From positions 129,101,170 through 129,165,169 of the forward strand of contig NC_068910.1 of assembly GCF_023091745.1 (NCBI RefSeq): a stretch of DNA of 64,000 nt, given 5' to 3'. The notes under the pieces were generated by a model that made no database searches, was not told the DNA's origin, and worked only from the letters and a program-made list of their open reading frames with translations. Made by a program: the position numbers and the translations under genes. Each line of letters starts with the position of its first letter. Positions within the stretch are counted from its first letter, which is position 1. Shown one piece after another: positions 10,986-23,139 of the stretch. This DNA is from Budorcas taxicolor (lineage: Eukaryota; Chordata; Mammalia; Artiodactyla; Bovidae).

Positions 10986-13084
10986 AGGATCATCTCTGGT
11001 GTCAAACAGCCTATAATAATAATTTGTATTCTAGTTTCCTGTCATCCTAACAGCTTTTCTTTAAATAGGATTACTGAGATTTAGCAATTTTTAGCAAACA
11101 GGAGCATACTATCCCCTACTGAAATCACTAAGGAAAAACCAGCTGGGATGGGAAGAACCAGTTGGGAGTGAGAATAAAAGGAGAGAGACAAAGGAACTAC
11201 TATACTCAGAAATACGAAGAGGAAGATACTGGTCAAAGACTTCTAGGAAGGTGTCTTTTAGATGGGAACAGCCCCAGGAAACGTCAGCACGTCTGGGAGG
11301 GGCATGAAAGGGTTAAAATGAGCCTTCTGGCCTGATTTAAGGATCATTTATGTAAAGAATGTATCCATCCAGGGACGCCCCCATGCATCATTTAAATTCC
11401 CTATCTTCCATCATATGATCCTTTTATAGATAAATATACTTGCATGCACATAAGTATACCAAAAACTAGAAATGTACACATTAGTAAATTTCCAGAAAAA
11501 TAACATATATTGAGAAATATAGTCATAGACTCATATTTAAATGCATATACACTTCATGTCCATACATGAAGACACATTCACAAACATAATCCCATGAGCA
11601 CAGTATTAGCAAAGATGTGGAGGAATGTATAGACACACATACAGCCACCCGAACGTTTCCTTTACTCACTTATGCACATACAAGCACAAATGTGTCCACA
11701 CACACATTTATAAAGATGCATGTAAACACACAAGTACATATATTGTTAGAAGTAGACCACATTAAACTTCCCACCTCTGAACAAGACTCAGCTGTCTCAT
11801 TGTTCCGTTCTAGGTGTGACTTGTCTCCTGAATAAGATTGTGGTCTCCATGGTAGCAGCCATGTTGTATATCCCTTTGTGCCTTCCGCAGCACCAACGTA
11901 GCCCTCTGTACAGAACAGGCATTGAGAAAATATATGTTGGTTTGTTTGTTGGTTGATACCATATTGAACTATGGTTCCTGGGTCTCTCCCATAGGGAGCC
12001 ACAGGCTTCAAGGATATGGACTTGGTATTTCACGGGTAGATACACAGTAGACATGTCATATTCAGAGTCCTGCTGCAGTGCCAGTCAAGATACAGGTACT
12101 AAGTTGTTACTGAGTCCCAAGCATTATCTCAGATATAAAGAAATATTTAGACATTAAATAGAAAGTACTCTTATCCCCCAAAGCTCAAAATCTATTGAGA
12201 CTACATAGAGAACAAAGTATGACACCCTTGATATTTGTGATACTTCCTGGGTATCTACCTATCGAACAGGCAAAACTAAATTGTATTATTTATGACTGAA
12301 ATCTTAAGGAGCAAAACTCTAAAGAAAATGAAGTCTACCATAAACTCATGAGAATGGAAAGGAGCTGTGGTCAGATGGAACCCACTGTGGCCTCTGGGCT
12401 ACTACCCGTGGCTTGACCAGAATTCATTACACTATACATTTGTGTGCTGTGCACTTTTCTAAATGTATATTCTATTTCACAATTTCAGAAAGCTTTAAAA
12501 AGAAGCAGTCCAGGACTGGTATGATAGTTTTAAAAAGTTCATCAGAGACCCAGAATCCTTCTAGACTTCTGCTTTTCTGTCCCTGGGGCGTGACCCTCAC
12601 GGCAGTTTAAGATGACTGGTGCCTCCTGCATTTTGTCCCCATGAAATGAGAAATGAGAAGAAAATAAGCTAGGTCTTTCCCTTTAAGAATCCTTTAAGAG
12701 GAAGGAGAGAAAGGATGTTGCATAAGTCTTAGTCTCTGCCACAATTAGGTAGCCTGACCAAGTCACACGGCTGTAAGAACAAAGCCAGGACCTAAAACAG
12801 AGTTCCTGAGTCAAGCCTGTGATCTTTTCACAGTGTTTTGTATTGCCCACCCCAAACTGAGACCCATAATTCTAAAATGAGCCAAATATGTAGGGTCTGC
12901 CCAGAATGGGTAGACATAGGTGGGTTAGAAATGGACTAAAGGAACGCACAGTGCAGGGACTGTTGACTTGATAAATGAGATAGACATGCTAAGAATGTCG
13001 GCCAATGTTCGTGCATTTTTCTTGTCTTGTTTATGGTAGTAGCATCCCTTTTCTGAGTAGCCGGCGTATTTGGGACTTTTGCAG
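10986..13084. other. CFAP91 intron, CA-rich and MIR relics
   Basis: 11400-11750 is rich in imperfect CA/CATA runs. An old L1 3'-end fragment (about 12415-12500) and an inverted MIR core (about 12755-12845, AAGTCACACGGCTGTAAGAA) are recognisable. No exon found. Confidence 0.5.
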
Positions 13085-13233
13085 GTGATTAAAATTCACC
13101 AAAGCACCGTAACTTCCTATCTGGAGGACATAATACTGAACACTGAAGAGAACACTGCAGAAGAACAAGCCAGGGCGGAAATAGAGAAGATGGCTGAGGA
13201 AATCAATGACATTGCTTATGAAATGGAAAGCCG
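13085..13233 (+). CDS. CFAP91: CFAP91 coding exon
   Basis: This exon is 149 bp: 49 codons plus two bases of a split arginine codon (phase 2 exit). The acceptor is GACTTTTGCAG and the donor CG|GTGTGT. It encodes VIKIHQSTVTSYLEDIIL, then an acidic segment (NTEENTAEEQARAEIEKMAEE) and INDIAYEMES. The pattern is again helical and charged. The arginine is completed by the first base of the next exon, giving MESR-RTQLQSEE, which matches the family sequence as remembered. Unspliced reading past the donor quickly loses similarity. Confidence 0.92.
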
Positions 13234-13791
13234 GTGTGTACCAAGGGGACAGATGGTGGGATGGACAGCCCCTTTGCTGTTACTCATGTGTGTTTCTCAA
13301 GGGCCTAAGATTTCACCACCAAGGAGAAACAAATATCTAACTCATGCTTCAGTATGCTTTGTTTTAACGGCTGCCAGCAGACCTGTACTTTTGGATGGCA
13401 GGAGCCACACGCTGGGAATAGAATTTTCAGTTATCCTCTGCAGCCTGGATCACTTTCATATTTCTTACTTTTAGAATATCACAAAGCCTGAAAGAAATGT
13501 GAGTATGTCCAATTTTACTTGGCTGTCACCCCAAGGTTTTTGGCTTCCATGTGTAAATTGTGTCTCTTAACACTCCTTTCCTGGGAGGCAGGGGAAGCAA
13601 AGGACAAATTTGGATTTTCCTTGGAGTTAAGGAAACTCACCAGGAATGCGCTGTTTCAGATCACTCAAGGAAAAGGCAGTCGTAGGATCTGAGCAGTGGA
13701 GCTCCTTAACACGCGAGTAGGATCCAAGTGTAAATCAGCAGCTCAAGCAAGGCAGCAAAGGAAACGCTTTTAATATGTTCTTATTTTTCAG

Positions 13792-13883
13792 TCGCACTCA
13801 GCTTCAGTCAGAGGAGATTGTGGCCGAGCTGGTTTACAGTTTCCTAATCCCACAGGTGCAAAAGGACTTTGTCAAAGAAAAGG
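13792..13883 (+). CDS. CFAP91: CFAP91 coding exon
   Basis: This exon is 92 bp: one base completing arginine, 30 codons (RTQLQSEEIVAELVYSFLIP then QVQKDFVKEK) and one base of the next valine codon (phase 1 exit). The acceptor has a good T-rich tract (TTCTTATTTTTCAG) and the donor is a strong G|GTAAGT. The segment is short, with a hydrophobic patch (IVAELVYSFLIP) and lower charge than the neighbouring exons. The following intron is the longest in the window and contains the interrupted L1 block. Confidence 0.92.
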
Positions 13884-14164
13884 GTAAGTCAACATAAATG
13901 CTTCATTTGATCATCTTTTTAAAGATAGAAGCTATTTTCAATATTACAGAGATTTAAAACTGAGCAGAGGTATGGGGGAAATTCTGAAGAGGAATCAGAG
14001 TTATCTTCAAAGTTTGTCAAGTTCTCTTGATGCTGTCCAGTGGCAAAATATAATCTCCTCCAGTATGGATGCGTGCGGTTCTAATAAGTTTGATGAAGCA
14101 TTAAATTCAAACCAAACCTTAAGATGCAGTTCTCAGAAGAGGTGTATTTTGGGGTTTTTGTTTT

Positions 14165-14440
14165 TGATTGAAATAGTTGATTCACAATATTATGTTAGTT
14201 TCAGGTATATAGCAAAATCATTGTTATTTATATATGTATATACACACACACATATCTTCTGATTCTTTTCCACTATAGGTTAACAAGATATTGAATATAG
14301 TTCCCTGTGCTATACAGCGAATCCTTGTTTATTTTATATGTACTTGTGTGTATATGTTAATCCCATATTCCTAATTTATCCCTCCCCCATCTCGTTCCTC
14401 TTTGGTAACCATCAGCTTGTGTTTTGTGATTTGATTTTTT
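14165..14440 (-). mobile_element. L1 3'UTR fragment
   Basis: Contains AGTTCCCTGTGCTATACAGC and TAATTTATCCCTCCCCCATC, the artiodactyl L1 3'UTR module in antisense. Confidence 0.75.
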
Positions 14441-15679
14441 TCAACGTGAAACAAATGTTGAGAGTATGCAGGGTTTTCCAACTGTAGCCGCCTTTTGGAG
14501 GCAGGGCACGTGCAAGTCAGGTGCTGAAAAGCGGGAAGCCTGACAGACCTAACGCTATTCTGCAGCTCTGCTGAGTCACAGTATCTTTTGTTCCTGCCAG
14601 AGCTCATCTCAGTAGAAGTAGCCTCACTTATCATTTGCCAAAAGTGGCATGTTTTTAAAGATTGCTGCTTTTATTCAGTAGAGGAGAAGAAGGAAAAAAA
14701 ATGTGTTTTAAAGAAACAATGTTCTTCCAGAGCTTTCAGGGTACTAGTGATAGTCCTGAGCCTAGAGGGAGGGGGTGTGACCAGTAGATTAATATTAAGT
14801 GAAATACAAGCCTGGGAGGTTTCAAGAGTTTGCAGGAGAATTCTAGACAGGTTTAAGAGAAATGTAATATTTCAGATCATGTAACTAGGGAGTAAGGAAT
14901 GGTGGAGTTCTGATGCATTAGAAGAGAACAAAGAAATACCCTGTTTTCCCATTACACGATTGTACCGTAGTTTTTAAACCACTACCCCCAGCAGTAAGCA
15001 CTTAGTTTATTCCTGTGTGTTTTCCTATAAAAAGCTGTGAACACCCTGGTCATTCATCTGAGAGTAAACTCCTAGTAGTACAATGCTGGAAATACAGTAT
15101 GTGTGTTTTACATTTTGATAGATACCACCAAACTGCCCCCACAAAAAAAACTTCAATCCATGTCCCCATCAACAGTGTATGATAATGCCTCTACCGAAAA
15201 AACTTCAATTTTCAGATCAAATAATAAGTATTCCTGTATCACTTTTTATTATAAAAGGGATCTTATGTTTTCTAGATCCTTAAGAAAATAAGTAACTCCT
15301 TTCTCCTCCTCAGTGCAAAGTGAGGCCAGCCTGTTTCATATCAGTTCACCTGAAGAAGAGGAGAAATCCTGTGTTTAACAGTTACTGGTTTATGACCCTC
15401 TCCCCCAGCTTCTCCTGACTCTGAGAGGAAGGAGCTGAAGGAGTCTTGATCTGTAGAGATCAGTGGGAGTCATCTGTGGGCAAACTGAGCAAATTCTAAC
15501 CTCTCCCCTTTATATGGATGTAGCCCGAACGAAGAAAGCCATCTGGATGGGGAGTACACATTATATTTCTTTCTCTTTCCAAGTAAGGCGTCCATGGTTA
15601 TAAATACTCTTTACCACAAATTAAGAACTATCACATACAGACCATTTGAGATATCTCATTATTGATTTATTTGGATGCA
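14441..15679. other. CFAP91 intron, unique
   Basis: No recognised gene or confident repeat. The last 100 bp before the L1 are AT-rich. Confidence 0.45.
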
Positions 15680-16122
15680 TTAAAAAAATTTATTGAGGTC
15701 TAGTTGACTTGTTAGTTTCAGCTGTACAACAATGATTTAAAATTTTTATAGATTACATTGTTTAAAGTTATGATAATATATTGGCTATATTCCCTGTGCT
15801 GTACAATGTATCCTTGTAGCTTACTTCCTTTATACATGGTGGTTTGTATCTCTTAATCCCTTATCCCCATCTTGCCCCTCCCAGCTTCCCTTTCCTCACT
15901 GGTAACCACTTGCTTGTTCTCTGTATCTGTGGATCTGTTTTGTTAAATTCATTTGTTTGATTTTTTGAGATTCCACATGTAAGTGATAACTGCAGTGTTT
16001 GTCTGTCTGATTTATTTCACGGAGCACAGTACCGTCCACATCAATCCATGTTGTTGCAAATGGCAAGCTTGTTTTCTGTATATGGTTCTGTAGTATTCTA
16101 TTGTGGCTTCACTCTGACTTTT

Positions 16123-16212
16123 CACTTTCATGCATTGGAGAAGGAAATGGCAACCCACTCCAGAGTCGCACAGAGTCGGACACGACTGAAGCGACTTTGC
16201 AGCAGCAGCAGT
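16123..16212 (+). mobile_element. Bov-A SINE fragment
   Basis: GAGAAGGAAATGGCAACCCA through CGACTGAAGCGACT and a short GCA-repeat tail; inserted in the L1 3' part. The middle of the Bov-A unit is missing. Confidence 0.75.
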
Positions 16213-16319
16213 ATTCCATTATATATGTGTGTAAACACACACATACCCGTGTCTTTTTATGCTTTCATCTGTTGATGGACATGTAAGTTGCTTCCATATC
16301 CTGTCTATTATAAATAATG

Positions 16320-16410
16320 TGAGGAGCCAGCTCTTTGGAAAAGACCCTGATCCTGGGAAGGACTGACGGCAGGAGGAGAAGGGGAGGCAGAAGATGAGGT
16401 GGTTAAGAAG
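16320..16410 (+). mobile_element. Tail-less BovB scrap
   Basis: CTCTTTGGAAAAGACCCTGA to GATGAGGTGGTTAAGAAG matches the interior of the BovB 3' region but lacks the normal BovB tail. It lies exactly where the host L1 skips part of ORF2. Confidence 0.7.
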
Positions 16411-17193
16411 CATTCCTCCCAGCGCAGTTTTTTGAAAAGTTTAAGAGTAGGTATTTACCTGTGAAGCCATCTGGTCCAGACTTTTGTTTGTTGGGAATGT
16501 TTTTTTATTACTTATTCAATTTCAGTACTGGTACTTGCTCTTTTACACTTTCTATTTTTCCTGTTTTAGCCTTGTGAGATTCTATATTACTAGTAATCTG
16601 TCCATTACTTCTTGGTTCTTTATTTTATTGGTATACAGTTGTCCATATTGTTCTCTTATTTCTGTGGTGTTGGTTATATCTTCTCCTTTTCATTTCTGAT
16701 TTTATTTATTTGGTCCCTCTTTTTTTCTTGAATTTCACAAAGGATTTATCAATTTTATCTTCTCAAAGCAAGAGCTCTTATTTTCATTGATCTTTTCTAC
16801 TGCATAAGAAATAGGCTACATTTCAATTATTTCTTCTCTGATCTTTGATTTCTTTTCTTCTACTGACTTCTGTTAGTTGCTTGGTGTACGATCAGGTTCT
16901 TGGTTTGAGATATTTCTTTCCTGAGGTAGGCTTGTATCACTATGAACTTTTATGAGCTGCTTTTGCGACATCCCAGAGATTTGGATCGTTGCATGTTTTA
17001 CTTCATATGTCTCCATGTATTTTTTAAATTTCTTCTTTGATTTCTTTAGTGATCCATTGGTTGTTAGTGGCATATTGTTTGGCCTCTGCATGTTTTTAGT
17101 ATTTTCTCATAGTTGGCTTTTAGTTTCAGAGTTGTACTTATAAAAGATGTGAGATTTAAGTTTTCTTAAATTTATTGAGACGTCTTGTGGCCT

Positions 17194-19305
17194 CAGTTCA
17201 GTTCGGTCGCTCAGTCATGTCTGACTCTTTGCAACCCCATGACTGCAGCACGCCAGGCCTCCCTGTCCATCACCAATTCCCCGAGTTTACTCAAACTCAT
17301 GTCCATTGAGTCGGTGATGCCATCCAACCATCTCATCCTGTCGTCCCCTTCTCCTTCCACCTTCAATCTTTCCCAGCATCAGGGTCTTTTGAAATAAGTC
17401 AGTTCTTTGCATCAGGTGGCCAAAGTATTGGAGTTTTAGCTTCAGCATCAGTCCTTCCAATGAATATTCAGGACTGATTTCCTTTAGGATGGACTGGTTG
17501 GATCTCCTTGTGGTCCAAGAGACTCTTAAGAGTCTTCTCCAACATCATGGTTCAAAAGCATCAATTTTTCAGTGCTCAACTTTCTTTATAGTCCAACTCT
17601 CATGCCCATACACAACTACTGGAAAAACCATAGCTTTGACTAGACAGACCTTTGTTGGCAAAGTAATGTCTCTGCTTTTTAATATGCTGTCTAGGTTGGT
17701 CATAACTTTTCTTCCAAGGAGTTAGCGTCTTTTAATTTCATGGCTACAGTCACCATCTATATTGATTTTGGAGCCCCCAAAAATAAAGTCTGTCACTGTT
17801 TCCACATCTATTTGCCATGAAATGATGGGACCAGATGCCATGATCTTAGTATTCTGAATGCTGAGTTTTAAGCCAACTTTTTCTCTCTCCTCTTTCAATT
17901 TCATCAGGAGGCTCTTTTGTTCTTCTTTGCTTTCTGCCATAAGGGTGGTGTCATCTGCATATATGAGGTTATTGATATTTCTCCCGGCAATCTTGATTCC
18001 AGCTTGTGCTTCATCCAGCCCAGTGTTTCTCATGATGTACTCTGCATATAAATTAAATAAGCAGGGTGGCAATATACTGCCTTGATGTACTCCTTTCCTG
18101 ATTTGGAAACAATCTGTTGTTCCATGTCCAGTTCTAACTGTTGCTTCCTGACGTGCATACAGATTTCTCAAGAGGCAGGCCAGGTGGTCTGGTATTCCCA
18201 TCTTTTGAGGAATTTTCCACAGTTTGTTGTGTTCCACATAGTCAAAGGCTTTGGCATAGTCAATAAAGCAGAAATAGATGTTTTTTCTGGAACTCTGTTA
18301 TTTCTTCGATGATCCAGCAGATGTTGGCAATTTGATCTCAGGTTCCTCTGCCTTTTCTAAAACCAGCTTGAACATCTGGAAGTTCATGGTTCACGTACTA
18401 TTGAAGCCTGGCTTGGAGAATTTTGAGCATGACTTTGCTAGCGTGTGAGATGAGTGCAATTTTGCAGTAGTTTGAGCATTCTTTGGCATTGCCTTTCTTT
18501 GGGATTGGAATGAAAACTGACCTTTTCCAGTCCTGTGGCCACTGCTGAGTTTTCCAAATTCGCTGGCATATTGAGTGCAGCACTTTCACAGCATCATCTT
18601 TTAGGATTTGAAACAGCTCAACTGAAATTCCATCACCTCCACTAACTTTGTTCATAGTAATGCTTCGTAAGGCCCACCTGACTTCACATTCCAGGATGTC
18701 TGGCTCTAGGTGAGTGATCACACCATCATGATTATCTGGGTCATGAAGATGTTTTTGTACAGTTCTTCTGTGTGTTCTTGCCACCACTTCTTAATATCTT
18801 CTGCTTCTGTTAGGTCCATACCGTTTCTGTCCTTTATTGTGCCCATCTTTGCCTGAAATGTTCCCTTGGTATGTCGAATTTTCTTGAAGAGATCTCTGGT
18901 ATTTCCCATTCTAGTGTTTTCCTCTATTTCTTTGCACTGATCACTGAAGAAGACTTTCTTATCTCTCCTTGCTATCCTTTTGGGACTCTGCATTCAAATG
19001 GATATATCTTTCCTTTTCTCCTTTGCCTTTAGCTTCTCTTCTTTTCTCAGCTATTTGTAAGGCCTCCTCAGACAACCATTTTGCTTTTTTGCATTTCATT
19101 TTCTTGAGCGTGGTCTTAATCCCTGTCTCCTATACAATGTTATGAATCTCCATCCATAGTTCTTCAGGCACTCTTAGTTCTAATCCCTTGAATCTATTTC
19201 TCACTTCCACTGTATAGTCATATGGGATTTTATTTAGGTCATACCTGAATGGTCTAGTGGTTTTCCCTACTTTCTTCAATTTAAGTCTGAATTTGACAAT
19301 AGGCA
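17194..19305 (-). mobile_element. BovB LINE, 2.1 kb, RT domain recognisable
   Basis: The minus strand encodes BovB ORF2 in several frames: a 171-residue piece at 17722-18237 carries the RT motif LIYADDTTLM (catalytic YADD) and ends GDCSHEIKRR, and upstream pieces lie at 18398-18787 and 18718-18993. Frameshifts separate them, so it is inactive. The insertion is bounded by an 11-bp duplication with one mismatch (TCTTGTGGCCT 17183-17193; TCTTGTGACCT 19306-19316) within the L1. Confidence 0.9.
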
Positions 19306-19987
19306 TCTTGTGACCTAGCATGTAATTTATTCTGGGGAATGTTCCTGTGCACTTGGAAGGAATGTATATTCTTCTGCTTTTGGATTACATGTTCTGTATA
19401 CATATCTAGTAAGTTCATCTGGTCTGGTGTGTCATTTAAGGCCAGTGTTTCCTTATTAATTATATATGTGGATGACCTGTTCATTGATGTAAGTGGGGTA
19501 TTAAAGTGCCTAGTATTGGAAACCTGGATGGAGTCAAACAAACAAAGATTAAAATGTTTTGGGGTTTTCTATAAATATGGAAATTTCTAGATGAAGAGAA
19601 GACTGTTCTTGCAGGAAAGCTGTTTGTAATTCACTGAAGAGAAATTTCTGAATAATTTCATTTTTCATTGCCTGTGACAGAGGGACCCATATCGTAGGTC
19701 TTGCTGTAAAATAAATTCTTACACACACACATACACGCCCTAGTATTGTGTGTTACTGTTGACTTCTGTCTTTATGTCTGTTAATATTTGCCTTATGAAT
19801 TAAAGTGCTCCTGTGTTGGGTACATCTATAATTACTTCTTCCCTTGATTATTATATAATGTCCTTCTTTGGCTCTTGTAACAACCTTTGTTTTAATATTT
19901 GTTTATAAGTATTTCACCCCTGCTTTTCTGTTGATTTCTTTCTGCATATAACACCTTTTTCTATCCTCTGATGTCAGGTGAATCTTT

Positions 19988-20296
19988 TTTTTTTTTAATT
20001 TATTTTTATTTTCAACTGCACTGGGTCTCCATTGCTTTGTATGGGCTTTTCTCTGGTTGCGACAAGGCAGCGCTATTCTGTTGCAGTGCTCAGGTCCCTT
20101 GTTGTGATGGCTTCTCCTGGTGGAGCATAGGCTGTAGGCAGGCGGGCTTCAGTAGTTGCAGCGTGCAGGCCCAGTAGCTGTGTGTGCAGGCTTAGTTTCT
20201 CTGAGGCATATGAAATCTTCCCAGACCGAGGATTGACCCCGAGTCCCCTGTACTGGCAGACAGATTCTTATCCAGTGCACTATCAGGGAAGTCCCA
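19988..20296 (-). mobile_element. CHR-type SINE in L1
   Basis: Minus strand starts GGGACTTCCCTGATAGTGCA and ends in an A-rich tail (poly-T at 19987-19998). Imperfect duplicated flanks AGGTGAATCT / AAGTGAGTCT. Confidence 0.85.
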
Positions 20297-20407
20297 AGTG
20301 AGTCTCTTATAGGCAACATATATATGGTTCTTTTATGTATACGTTCAGTCACTGTGTCTTTTGATTGGAGCATTTAGTTCATTTACATTTAAAGTAATTA
20401 TTGATAG

Positions 20408-20534
20408 GTAAGGAAGATCCCCTGGAGAAGGGAATGGCAACCCACTCCAATATTCTTGACTGGAGAATTCCAGAGACAGAGGAGCCTGGTGAGCTACAGT
20501 CCATGGGGTCACAGAGAGTCAGACGCAACTGAGC

Positions 20535-20535
<1 letters not shown>
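20408..20535 (+). mobile_element. Bov-tA SINE, 5'-truncated
   Basis: GGAAGATCCCCTGGAGAAGG to CAGACGCAACTGAGCA, followed directly by a CA repeat that probably grew from the SINE tail. Confidence 0.85.

Positions 20536-20575
<40 letters not shown>
20536..20575. repeat. (AC)20 microsatellite
   Basis: Uninterrupted 40-bp AC run at the 3' end of a Bov-tA, the usual origin of bovine CA microsatellites. Confidence 0.95.
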
Positions 20576-20578
<3 letters not shown>

Positions 20579-21011
20579 GACAGGTAGGTATTAGCATTTT
20601 GTTCATTGTTTCGGGATTGTTTTGGTAATTCTTTTGTTTATTCTTGCCTTCTCTTCCCTTTTAATGATTATTCTTTGTGTTATTTGGATTTCTTTCTCTG
20701 TGTGTATCTATTGTAGATTTTTGGGTTTTGGGTACCATTAGGTTTATACATAGATGTAGACAACTCTGTCTATATATAATTAAGTGCTTTATCTCTTAAG
20801 TTCAAATGCATTTTAACAAGTCTGAATTTTTATTGTGCTCCCTCCATAATTACTGTTTTTCTCATATTTTGTGTCTAATTGCTTTGTGTATCCCTTAGCT
20901 GCTTATTGTGGCAATAGGTGATTTTAGTGCTTTTCTCTTTTAGCCTTCCTACTAGCTTTCTACGTGGTTGATTTACTATCTTAACTATATGTTTACCTTT
21001 ACCAATGAGTT

Positions 21012-21029
21012 CCCCCCCCCCCCCCCCCC
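21012..21029. repeat. Poly(C) run of 18
   Basis: Eighteen consecutive C residues inside the L1 antisense sequence. Such a run is prone to sequencing or assembly error. Confidence 0.9.
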
Positions 21030-21842
21030 GCCATGATTTTCATGTTTCTAGTTTGATCTTTTCTTTTTTACTTAGAGAAGTCCCTTTAACCTTTCTTGTA
21101 AAGCTGCTTTGGTGGTCCTGAACCCTTTTAGCTTTTGCCTATCTGAAAACTTTTGATCTATCAAATCCAAATGAAAGCCTTGCCAGGTAGAATATTCTTG
21201 GTTGTAGATTTTCCCTTTCATCACGTTAACTGTATCTTGCCACTCTTTTCTGGGCTGCAGAGTTTCTGCTGCAAAGTCAGCTTGATAGCCTTATGGGAGT
21301 TCCCTAGTACATAACTTGTTTCTTTTCCCTTGCTGCTTTTAATAATCTCTCTTTATCTTTGATTTTTGCAATTTTAATTACAGTATGTTTTGATGTGGTC
21401 CTCTTTGGGTTGATCCTGTTTGGGGCTCTCTCTGTGCTTCCTTGACTTGCATGTTTCATTCATTTCACAGCTTAGGGAAGTTTTCAGCTATTATGTCTTC
21501 AAGTATGTTCTCTGCCACTTCCTCTGTCTTCTCTTTCTGGGACTCCTGTAAGGTAAATGTTAGTGTGTGTGGTGATGTCCCAGAGGTCTTTTATACTGTC
21601 CTTATTTCTTTTTTTCTGTTTAGCCTGAGTGATTTCCACTACTCTCTTACAGCTTACTGATCTATTCCTCGGTATTACTTAATCTACTGTTGATTCCTTC
21701 TAGTGTATTTTTCATTTCAGTTACTGTATTTCCATCTGTTTAGTTCTTTATATTTTCTAACTCTTGGTTAAAAACATTTACTGCTCGCTCTGTTCACCCA
21801 TTCTTCTGTAGAGTTCCCTTTTTTTGTTGCTAGTCTGCCTGT

Positions 21843-22030
21843 TTTTTTTTTTAATTGAAGTATAGTTGATTTACAGTGTTGTGTTGATTTCTGCTGGACA
21901 GCAAAGTGATTCAGTTATACATATATATACATCCTCTTTTTACATTCTTTTCTGCTATGGCTTATCACAGTATAGTGAGTATAATTCCTTATGCTTTACA
22001 GTAAGACCTTATTTATTCATTCCGTGTCTG
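21843..22030 (-). mobile_element. Nested L1 3'UTR fragment
   Basis: Poly-T then AATTGAAGTATAGTTGATTT and CAGCAAAGTGATTCAGTTAT, the artiodactyl L1 3'UTR, inserted in the same orientation inside the older L1. Confidence 0.75.
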
Positions 22031-23139
22031 GTGAATGGGGGCTACATTCTGGGGAGGCTGTGTGGGGGGCCCAAAGTGTCTCAGAGCTGGTGGTGTCCTG
22101 CTGGTTGGTGTGGCTGGGACCCAGTGGGTCCAGGACTGGTGCCAGCCTACCAGTGGGTTGAGCCAGGATCCAAGGTCTCTTGCTGTAGTAGGCCCTGGGG
22201 GTCCCAGTTCTATATTACCTGTGTCCTGGTGTGTAGGGCCAGGTCCTGGGCCCTCTGGTGGACAAGGCTATGTCCATGGGTGGCTGTGGGCTTAGGGTGT
22301 TCTAATGCAACCTGCCCACTGGTAGGTGGTGCTGAGTCCCTGCCCACCTACTTGCTTGGCCTGAGGTATTCCATTACTCGTGCCTATAGGCTGATGGGTA
22401 TAGCCTTGGGACCTAGGCTGGGTCCCAATAAGTTGCAGGGAGGATTACAAAATAGTGCTCACCAGCACTAGTATTCATGTGGTAGGGCAAGCTCCCCCAA
22501 GTGGTTCCTGCCAGTGTCTTTATCCCCAGGGGTGAGGTCCAGTTGCCTTCTACTACCCCGGGAGACTCTCCAAGATTAACGGGTGGGCCGGACCCATGGT
22601 CCTGTCAGATTATTTCTTCTGCCCTAGATTGCACAGTGTATAAGATCTTGTGTGTGTCCTTTAAGAGTGGAGTCTATTTCTCACAGCTCACAGGGTCTGC
22701 TGAAAGCAAGCCCTGCTGGTCTTCAAAGCCAAATGTTCCAGTGCTGTCTTACCCTGTGCTGTGGAGCCCAATGTGGGGCTCAGACTCCTCACTCCTTTGG
22801 TGAATCTCTGCAGTTGTAGTAATTTTCCTGTTTGAGGGTTGCCTACTAGGGGTACGGCTCTTGACTATAACACAACTCTGCCCATCCTACCTGTCTATTA
22901 TGGTTTGTTCTATATTATCTTTAGTTGTAGAGGTCTTTTCTGGTAGGTTCTGGCCTTTCTTATCCATAGTTTGTTTCTCTGTAAATAGCTGTAATTTTGC
23001 TGTGCCCATGAGAGGAGTTGAGCTTAGAGTCTTCCTAATCCACCAACTCTTATTTTTCTAAAATTTGATAGATGGGAATGACCTTGAAGACCTGTATATA
23101 GATGAAAATAATAGTAACAACCAAGGTTTAAATGCATAC

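Larger units (their letters stand above)
15680..23062 (-). mobile_element. Composite L1, multiply interrupted
   Basis: Read on the minus strand this is an L1 from 5'UTR (22030-23062, ending at the antisense GAGAGGAGTTGAGCTTAGAG motif), through ORF1/ORF2 remnants, to its 3'UTR at 15680-16120. It is broken by a nested L1 3'UTR (21843-22030), Bov-tA (20408-20535), CHR SINE (19988-20296), a 2.1-kb BovB (17194-19305), a 91-bp BovB scrap (16320-16410) and a Bov-A piece (16123-16212). ORF2 jumps from the C-terminal portion to the early RT region at the 16320-16410 scrap, so a large part is deleted. The 201-residue plus ORF at 21866-22471 is antisense 5'UTR noise. Confidence 0.8.

Noticed and set aside
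13070..13474. Single-exon reading of the 134-residue ORF
   Set aside because: Only 13085-13233 is exon; the rest is intron read-through past a GTGTGT donor.
17194..19305. BovB reverse transcriptase as an active host or mobile gene
   Set aside because: Frameshifts split the ORF and the 5' endonuclease is incomplete; annotated as a dead LINE copy.
21866..22471. 201-residue plus-strand open frame
   Set aside because: Lies in the antisense of an L1 5'UTR and nested L1 3'UTR; glycine/tryptophan-rich translation is a GC-content artefact.
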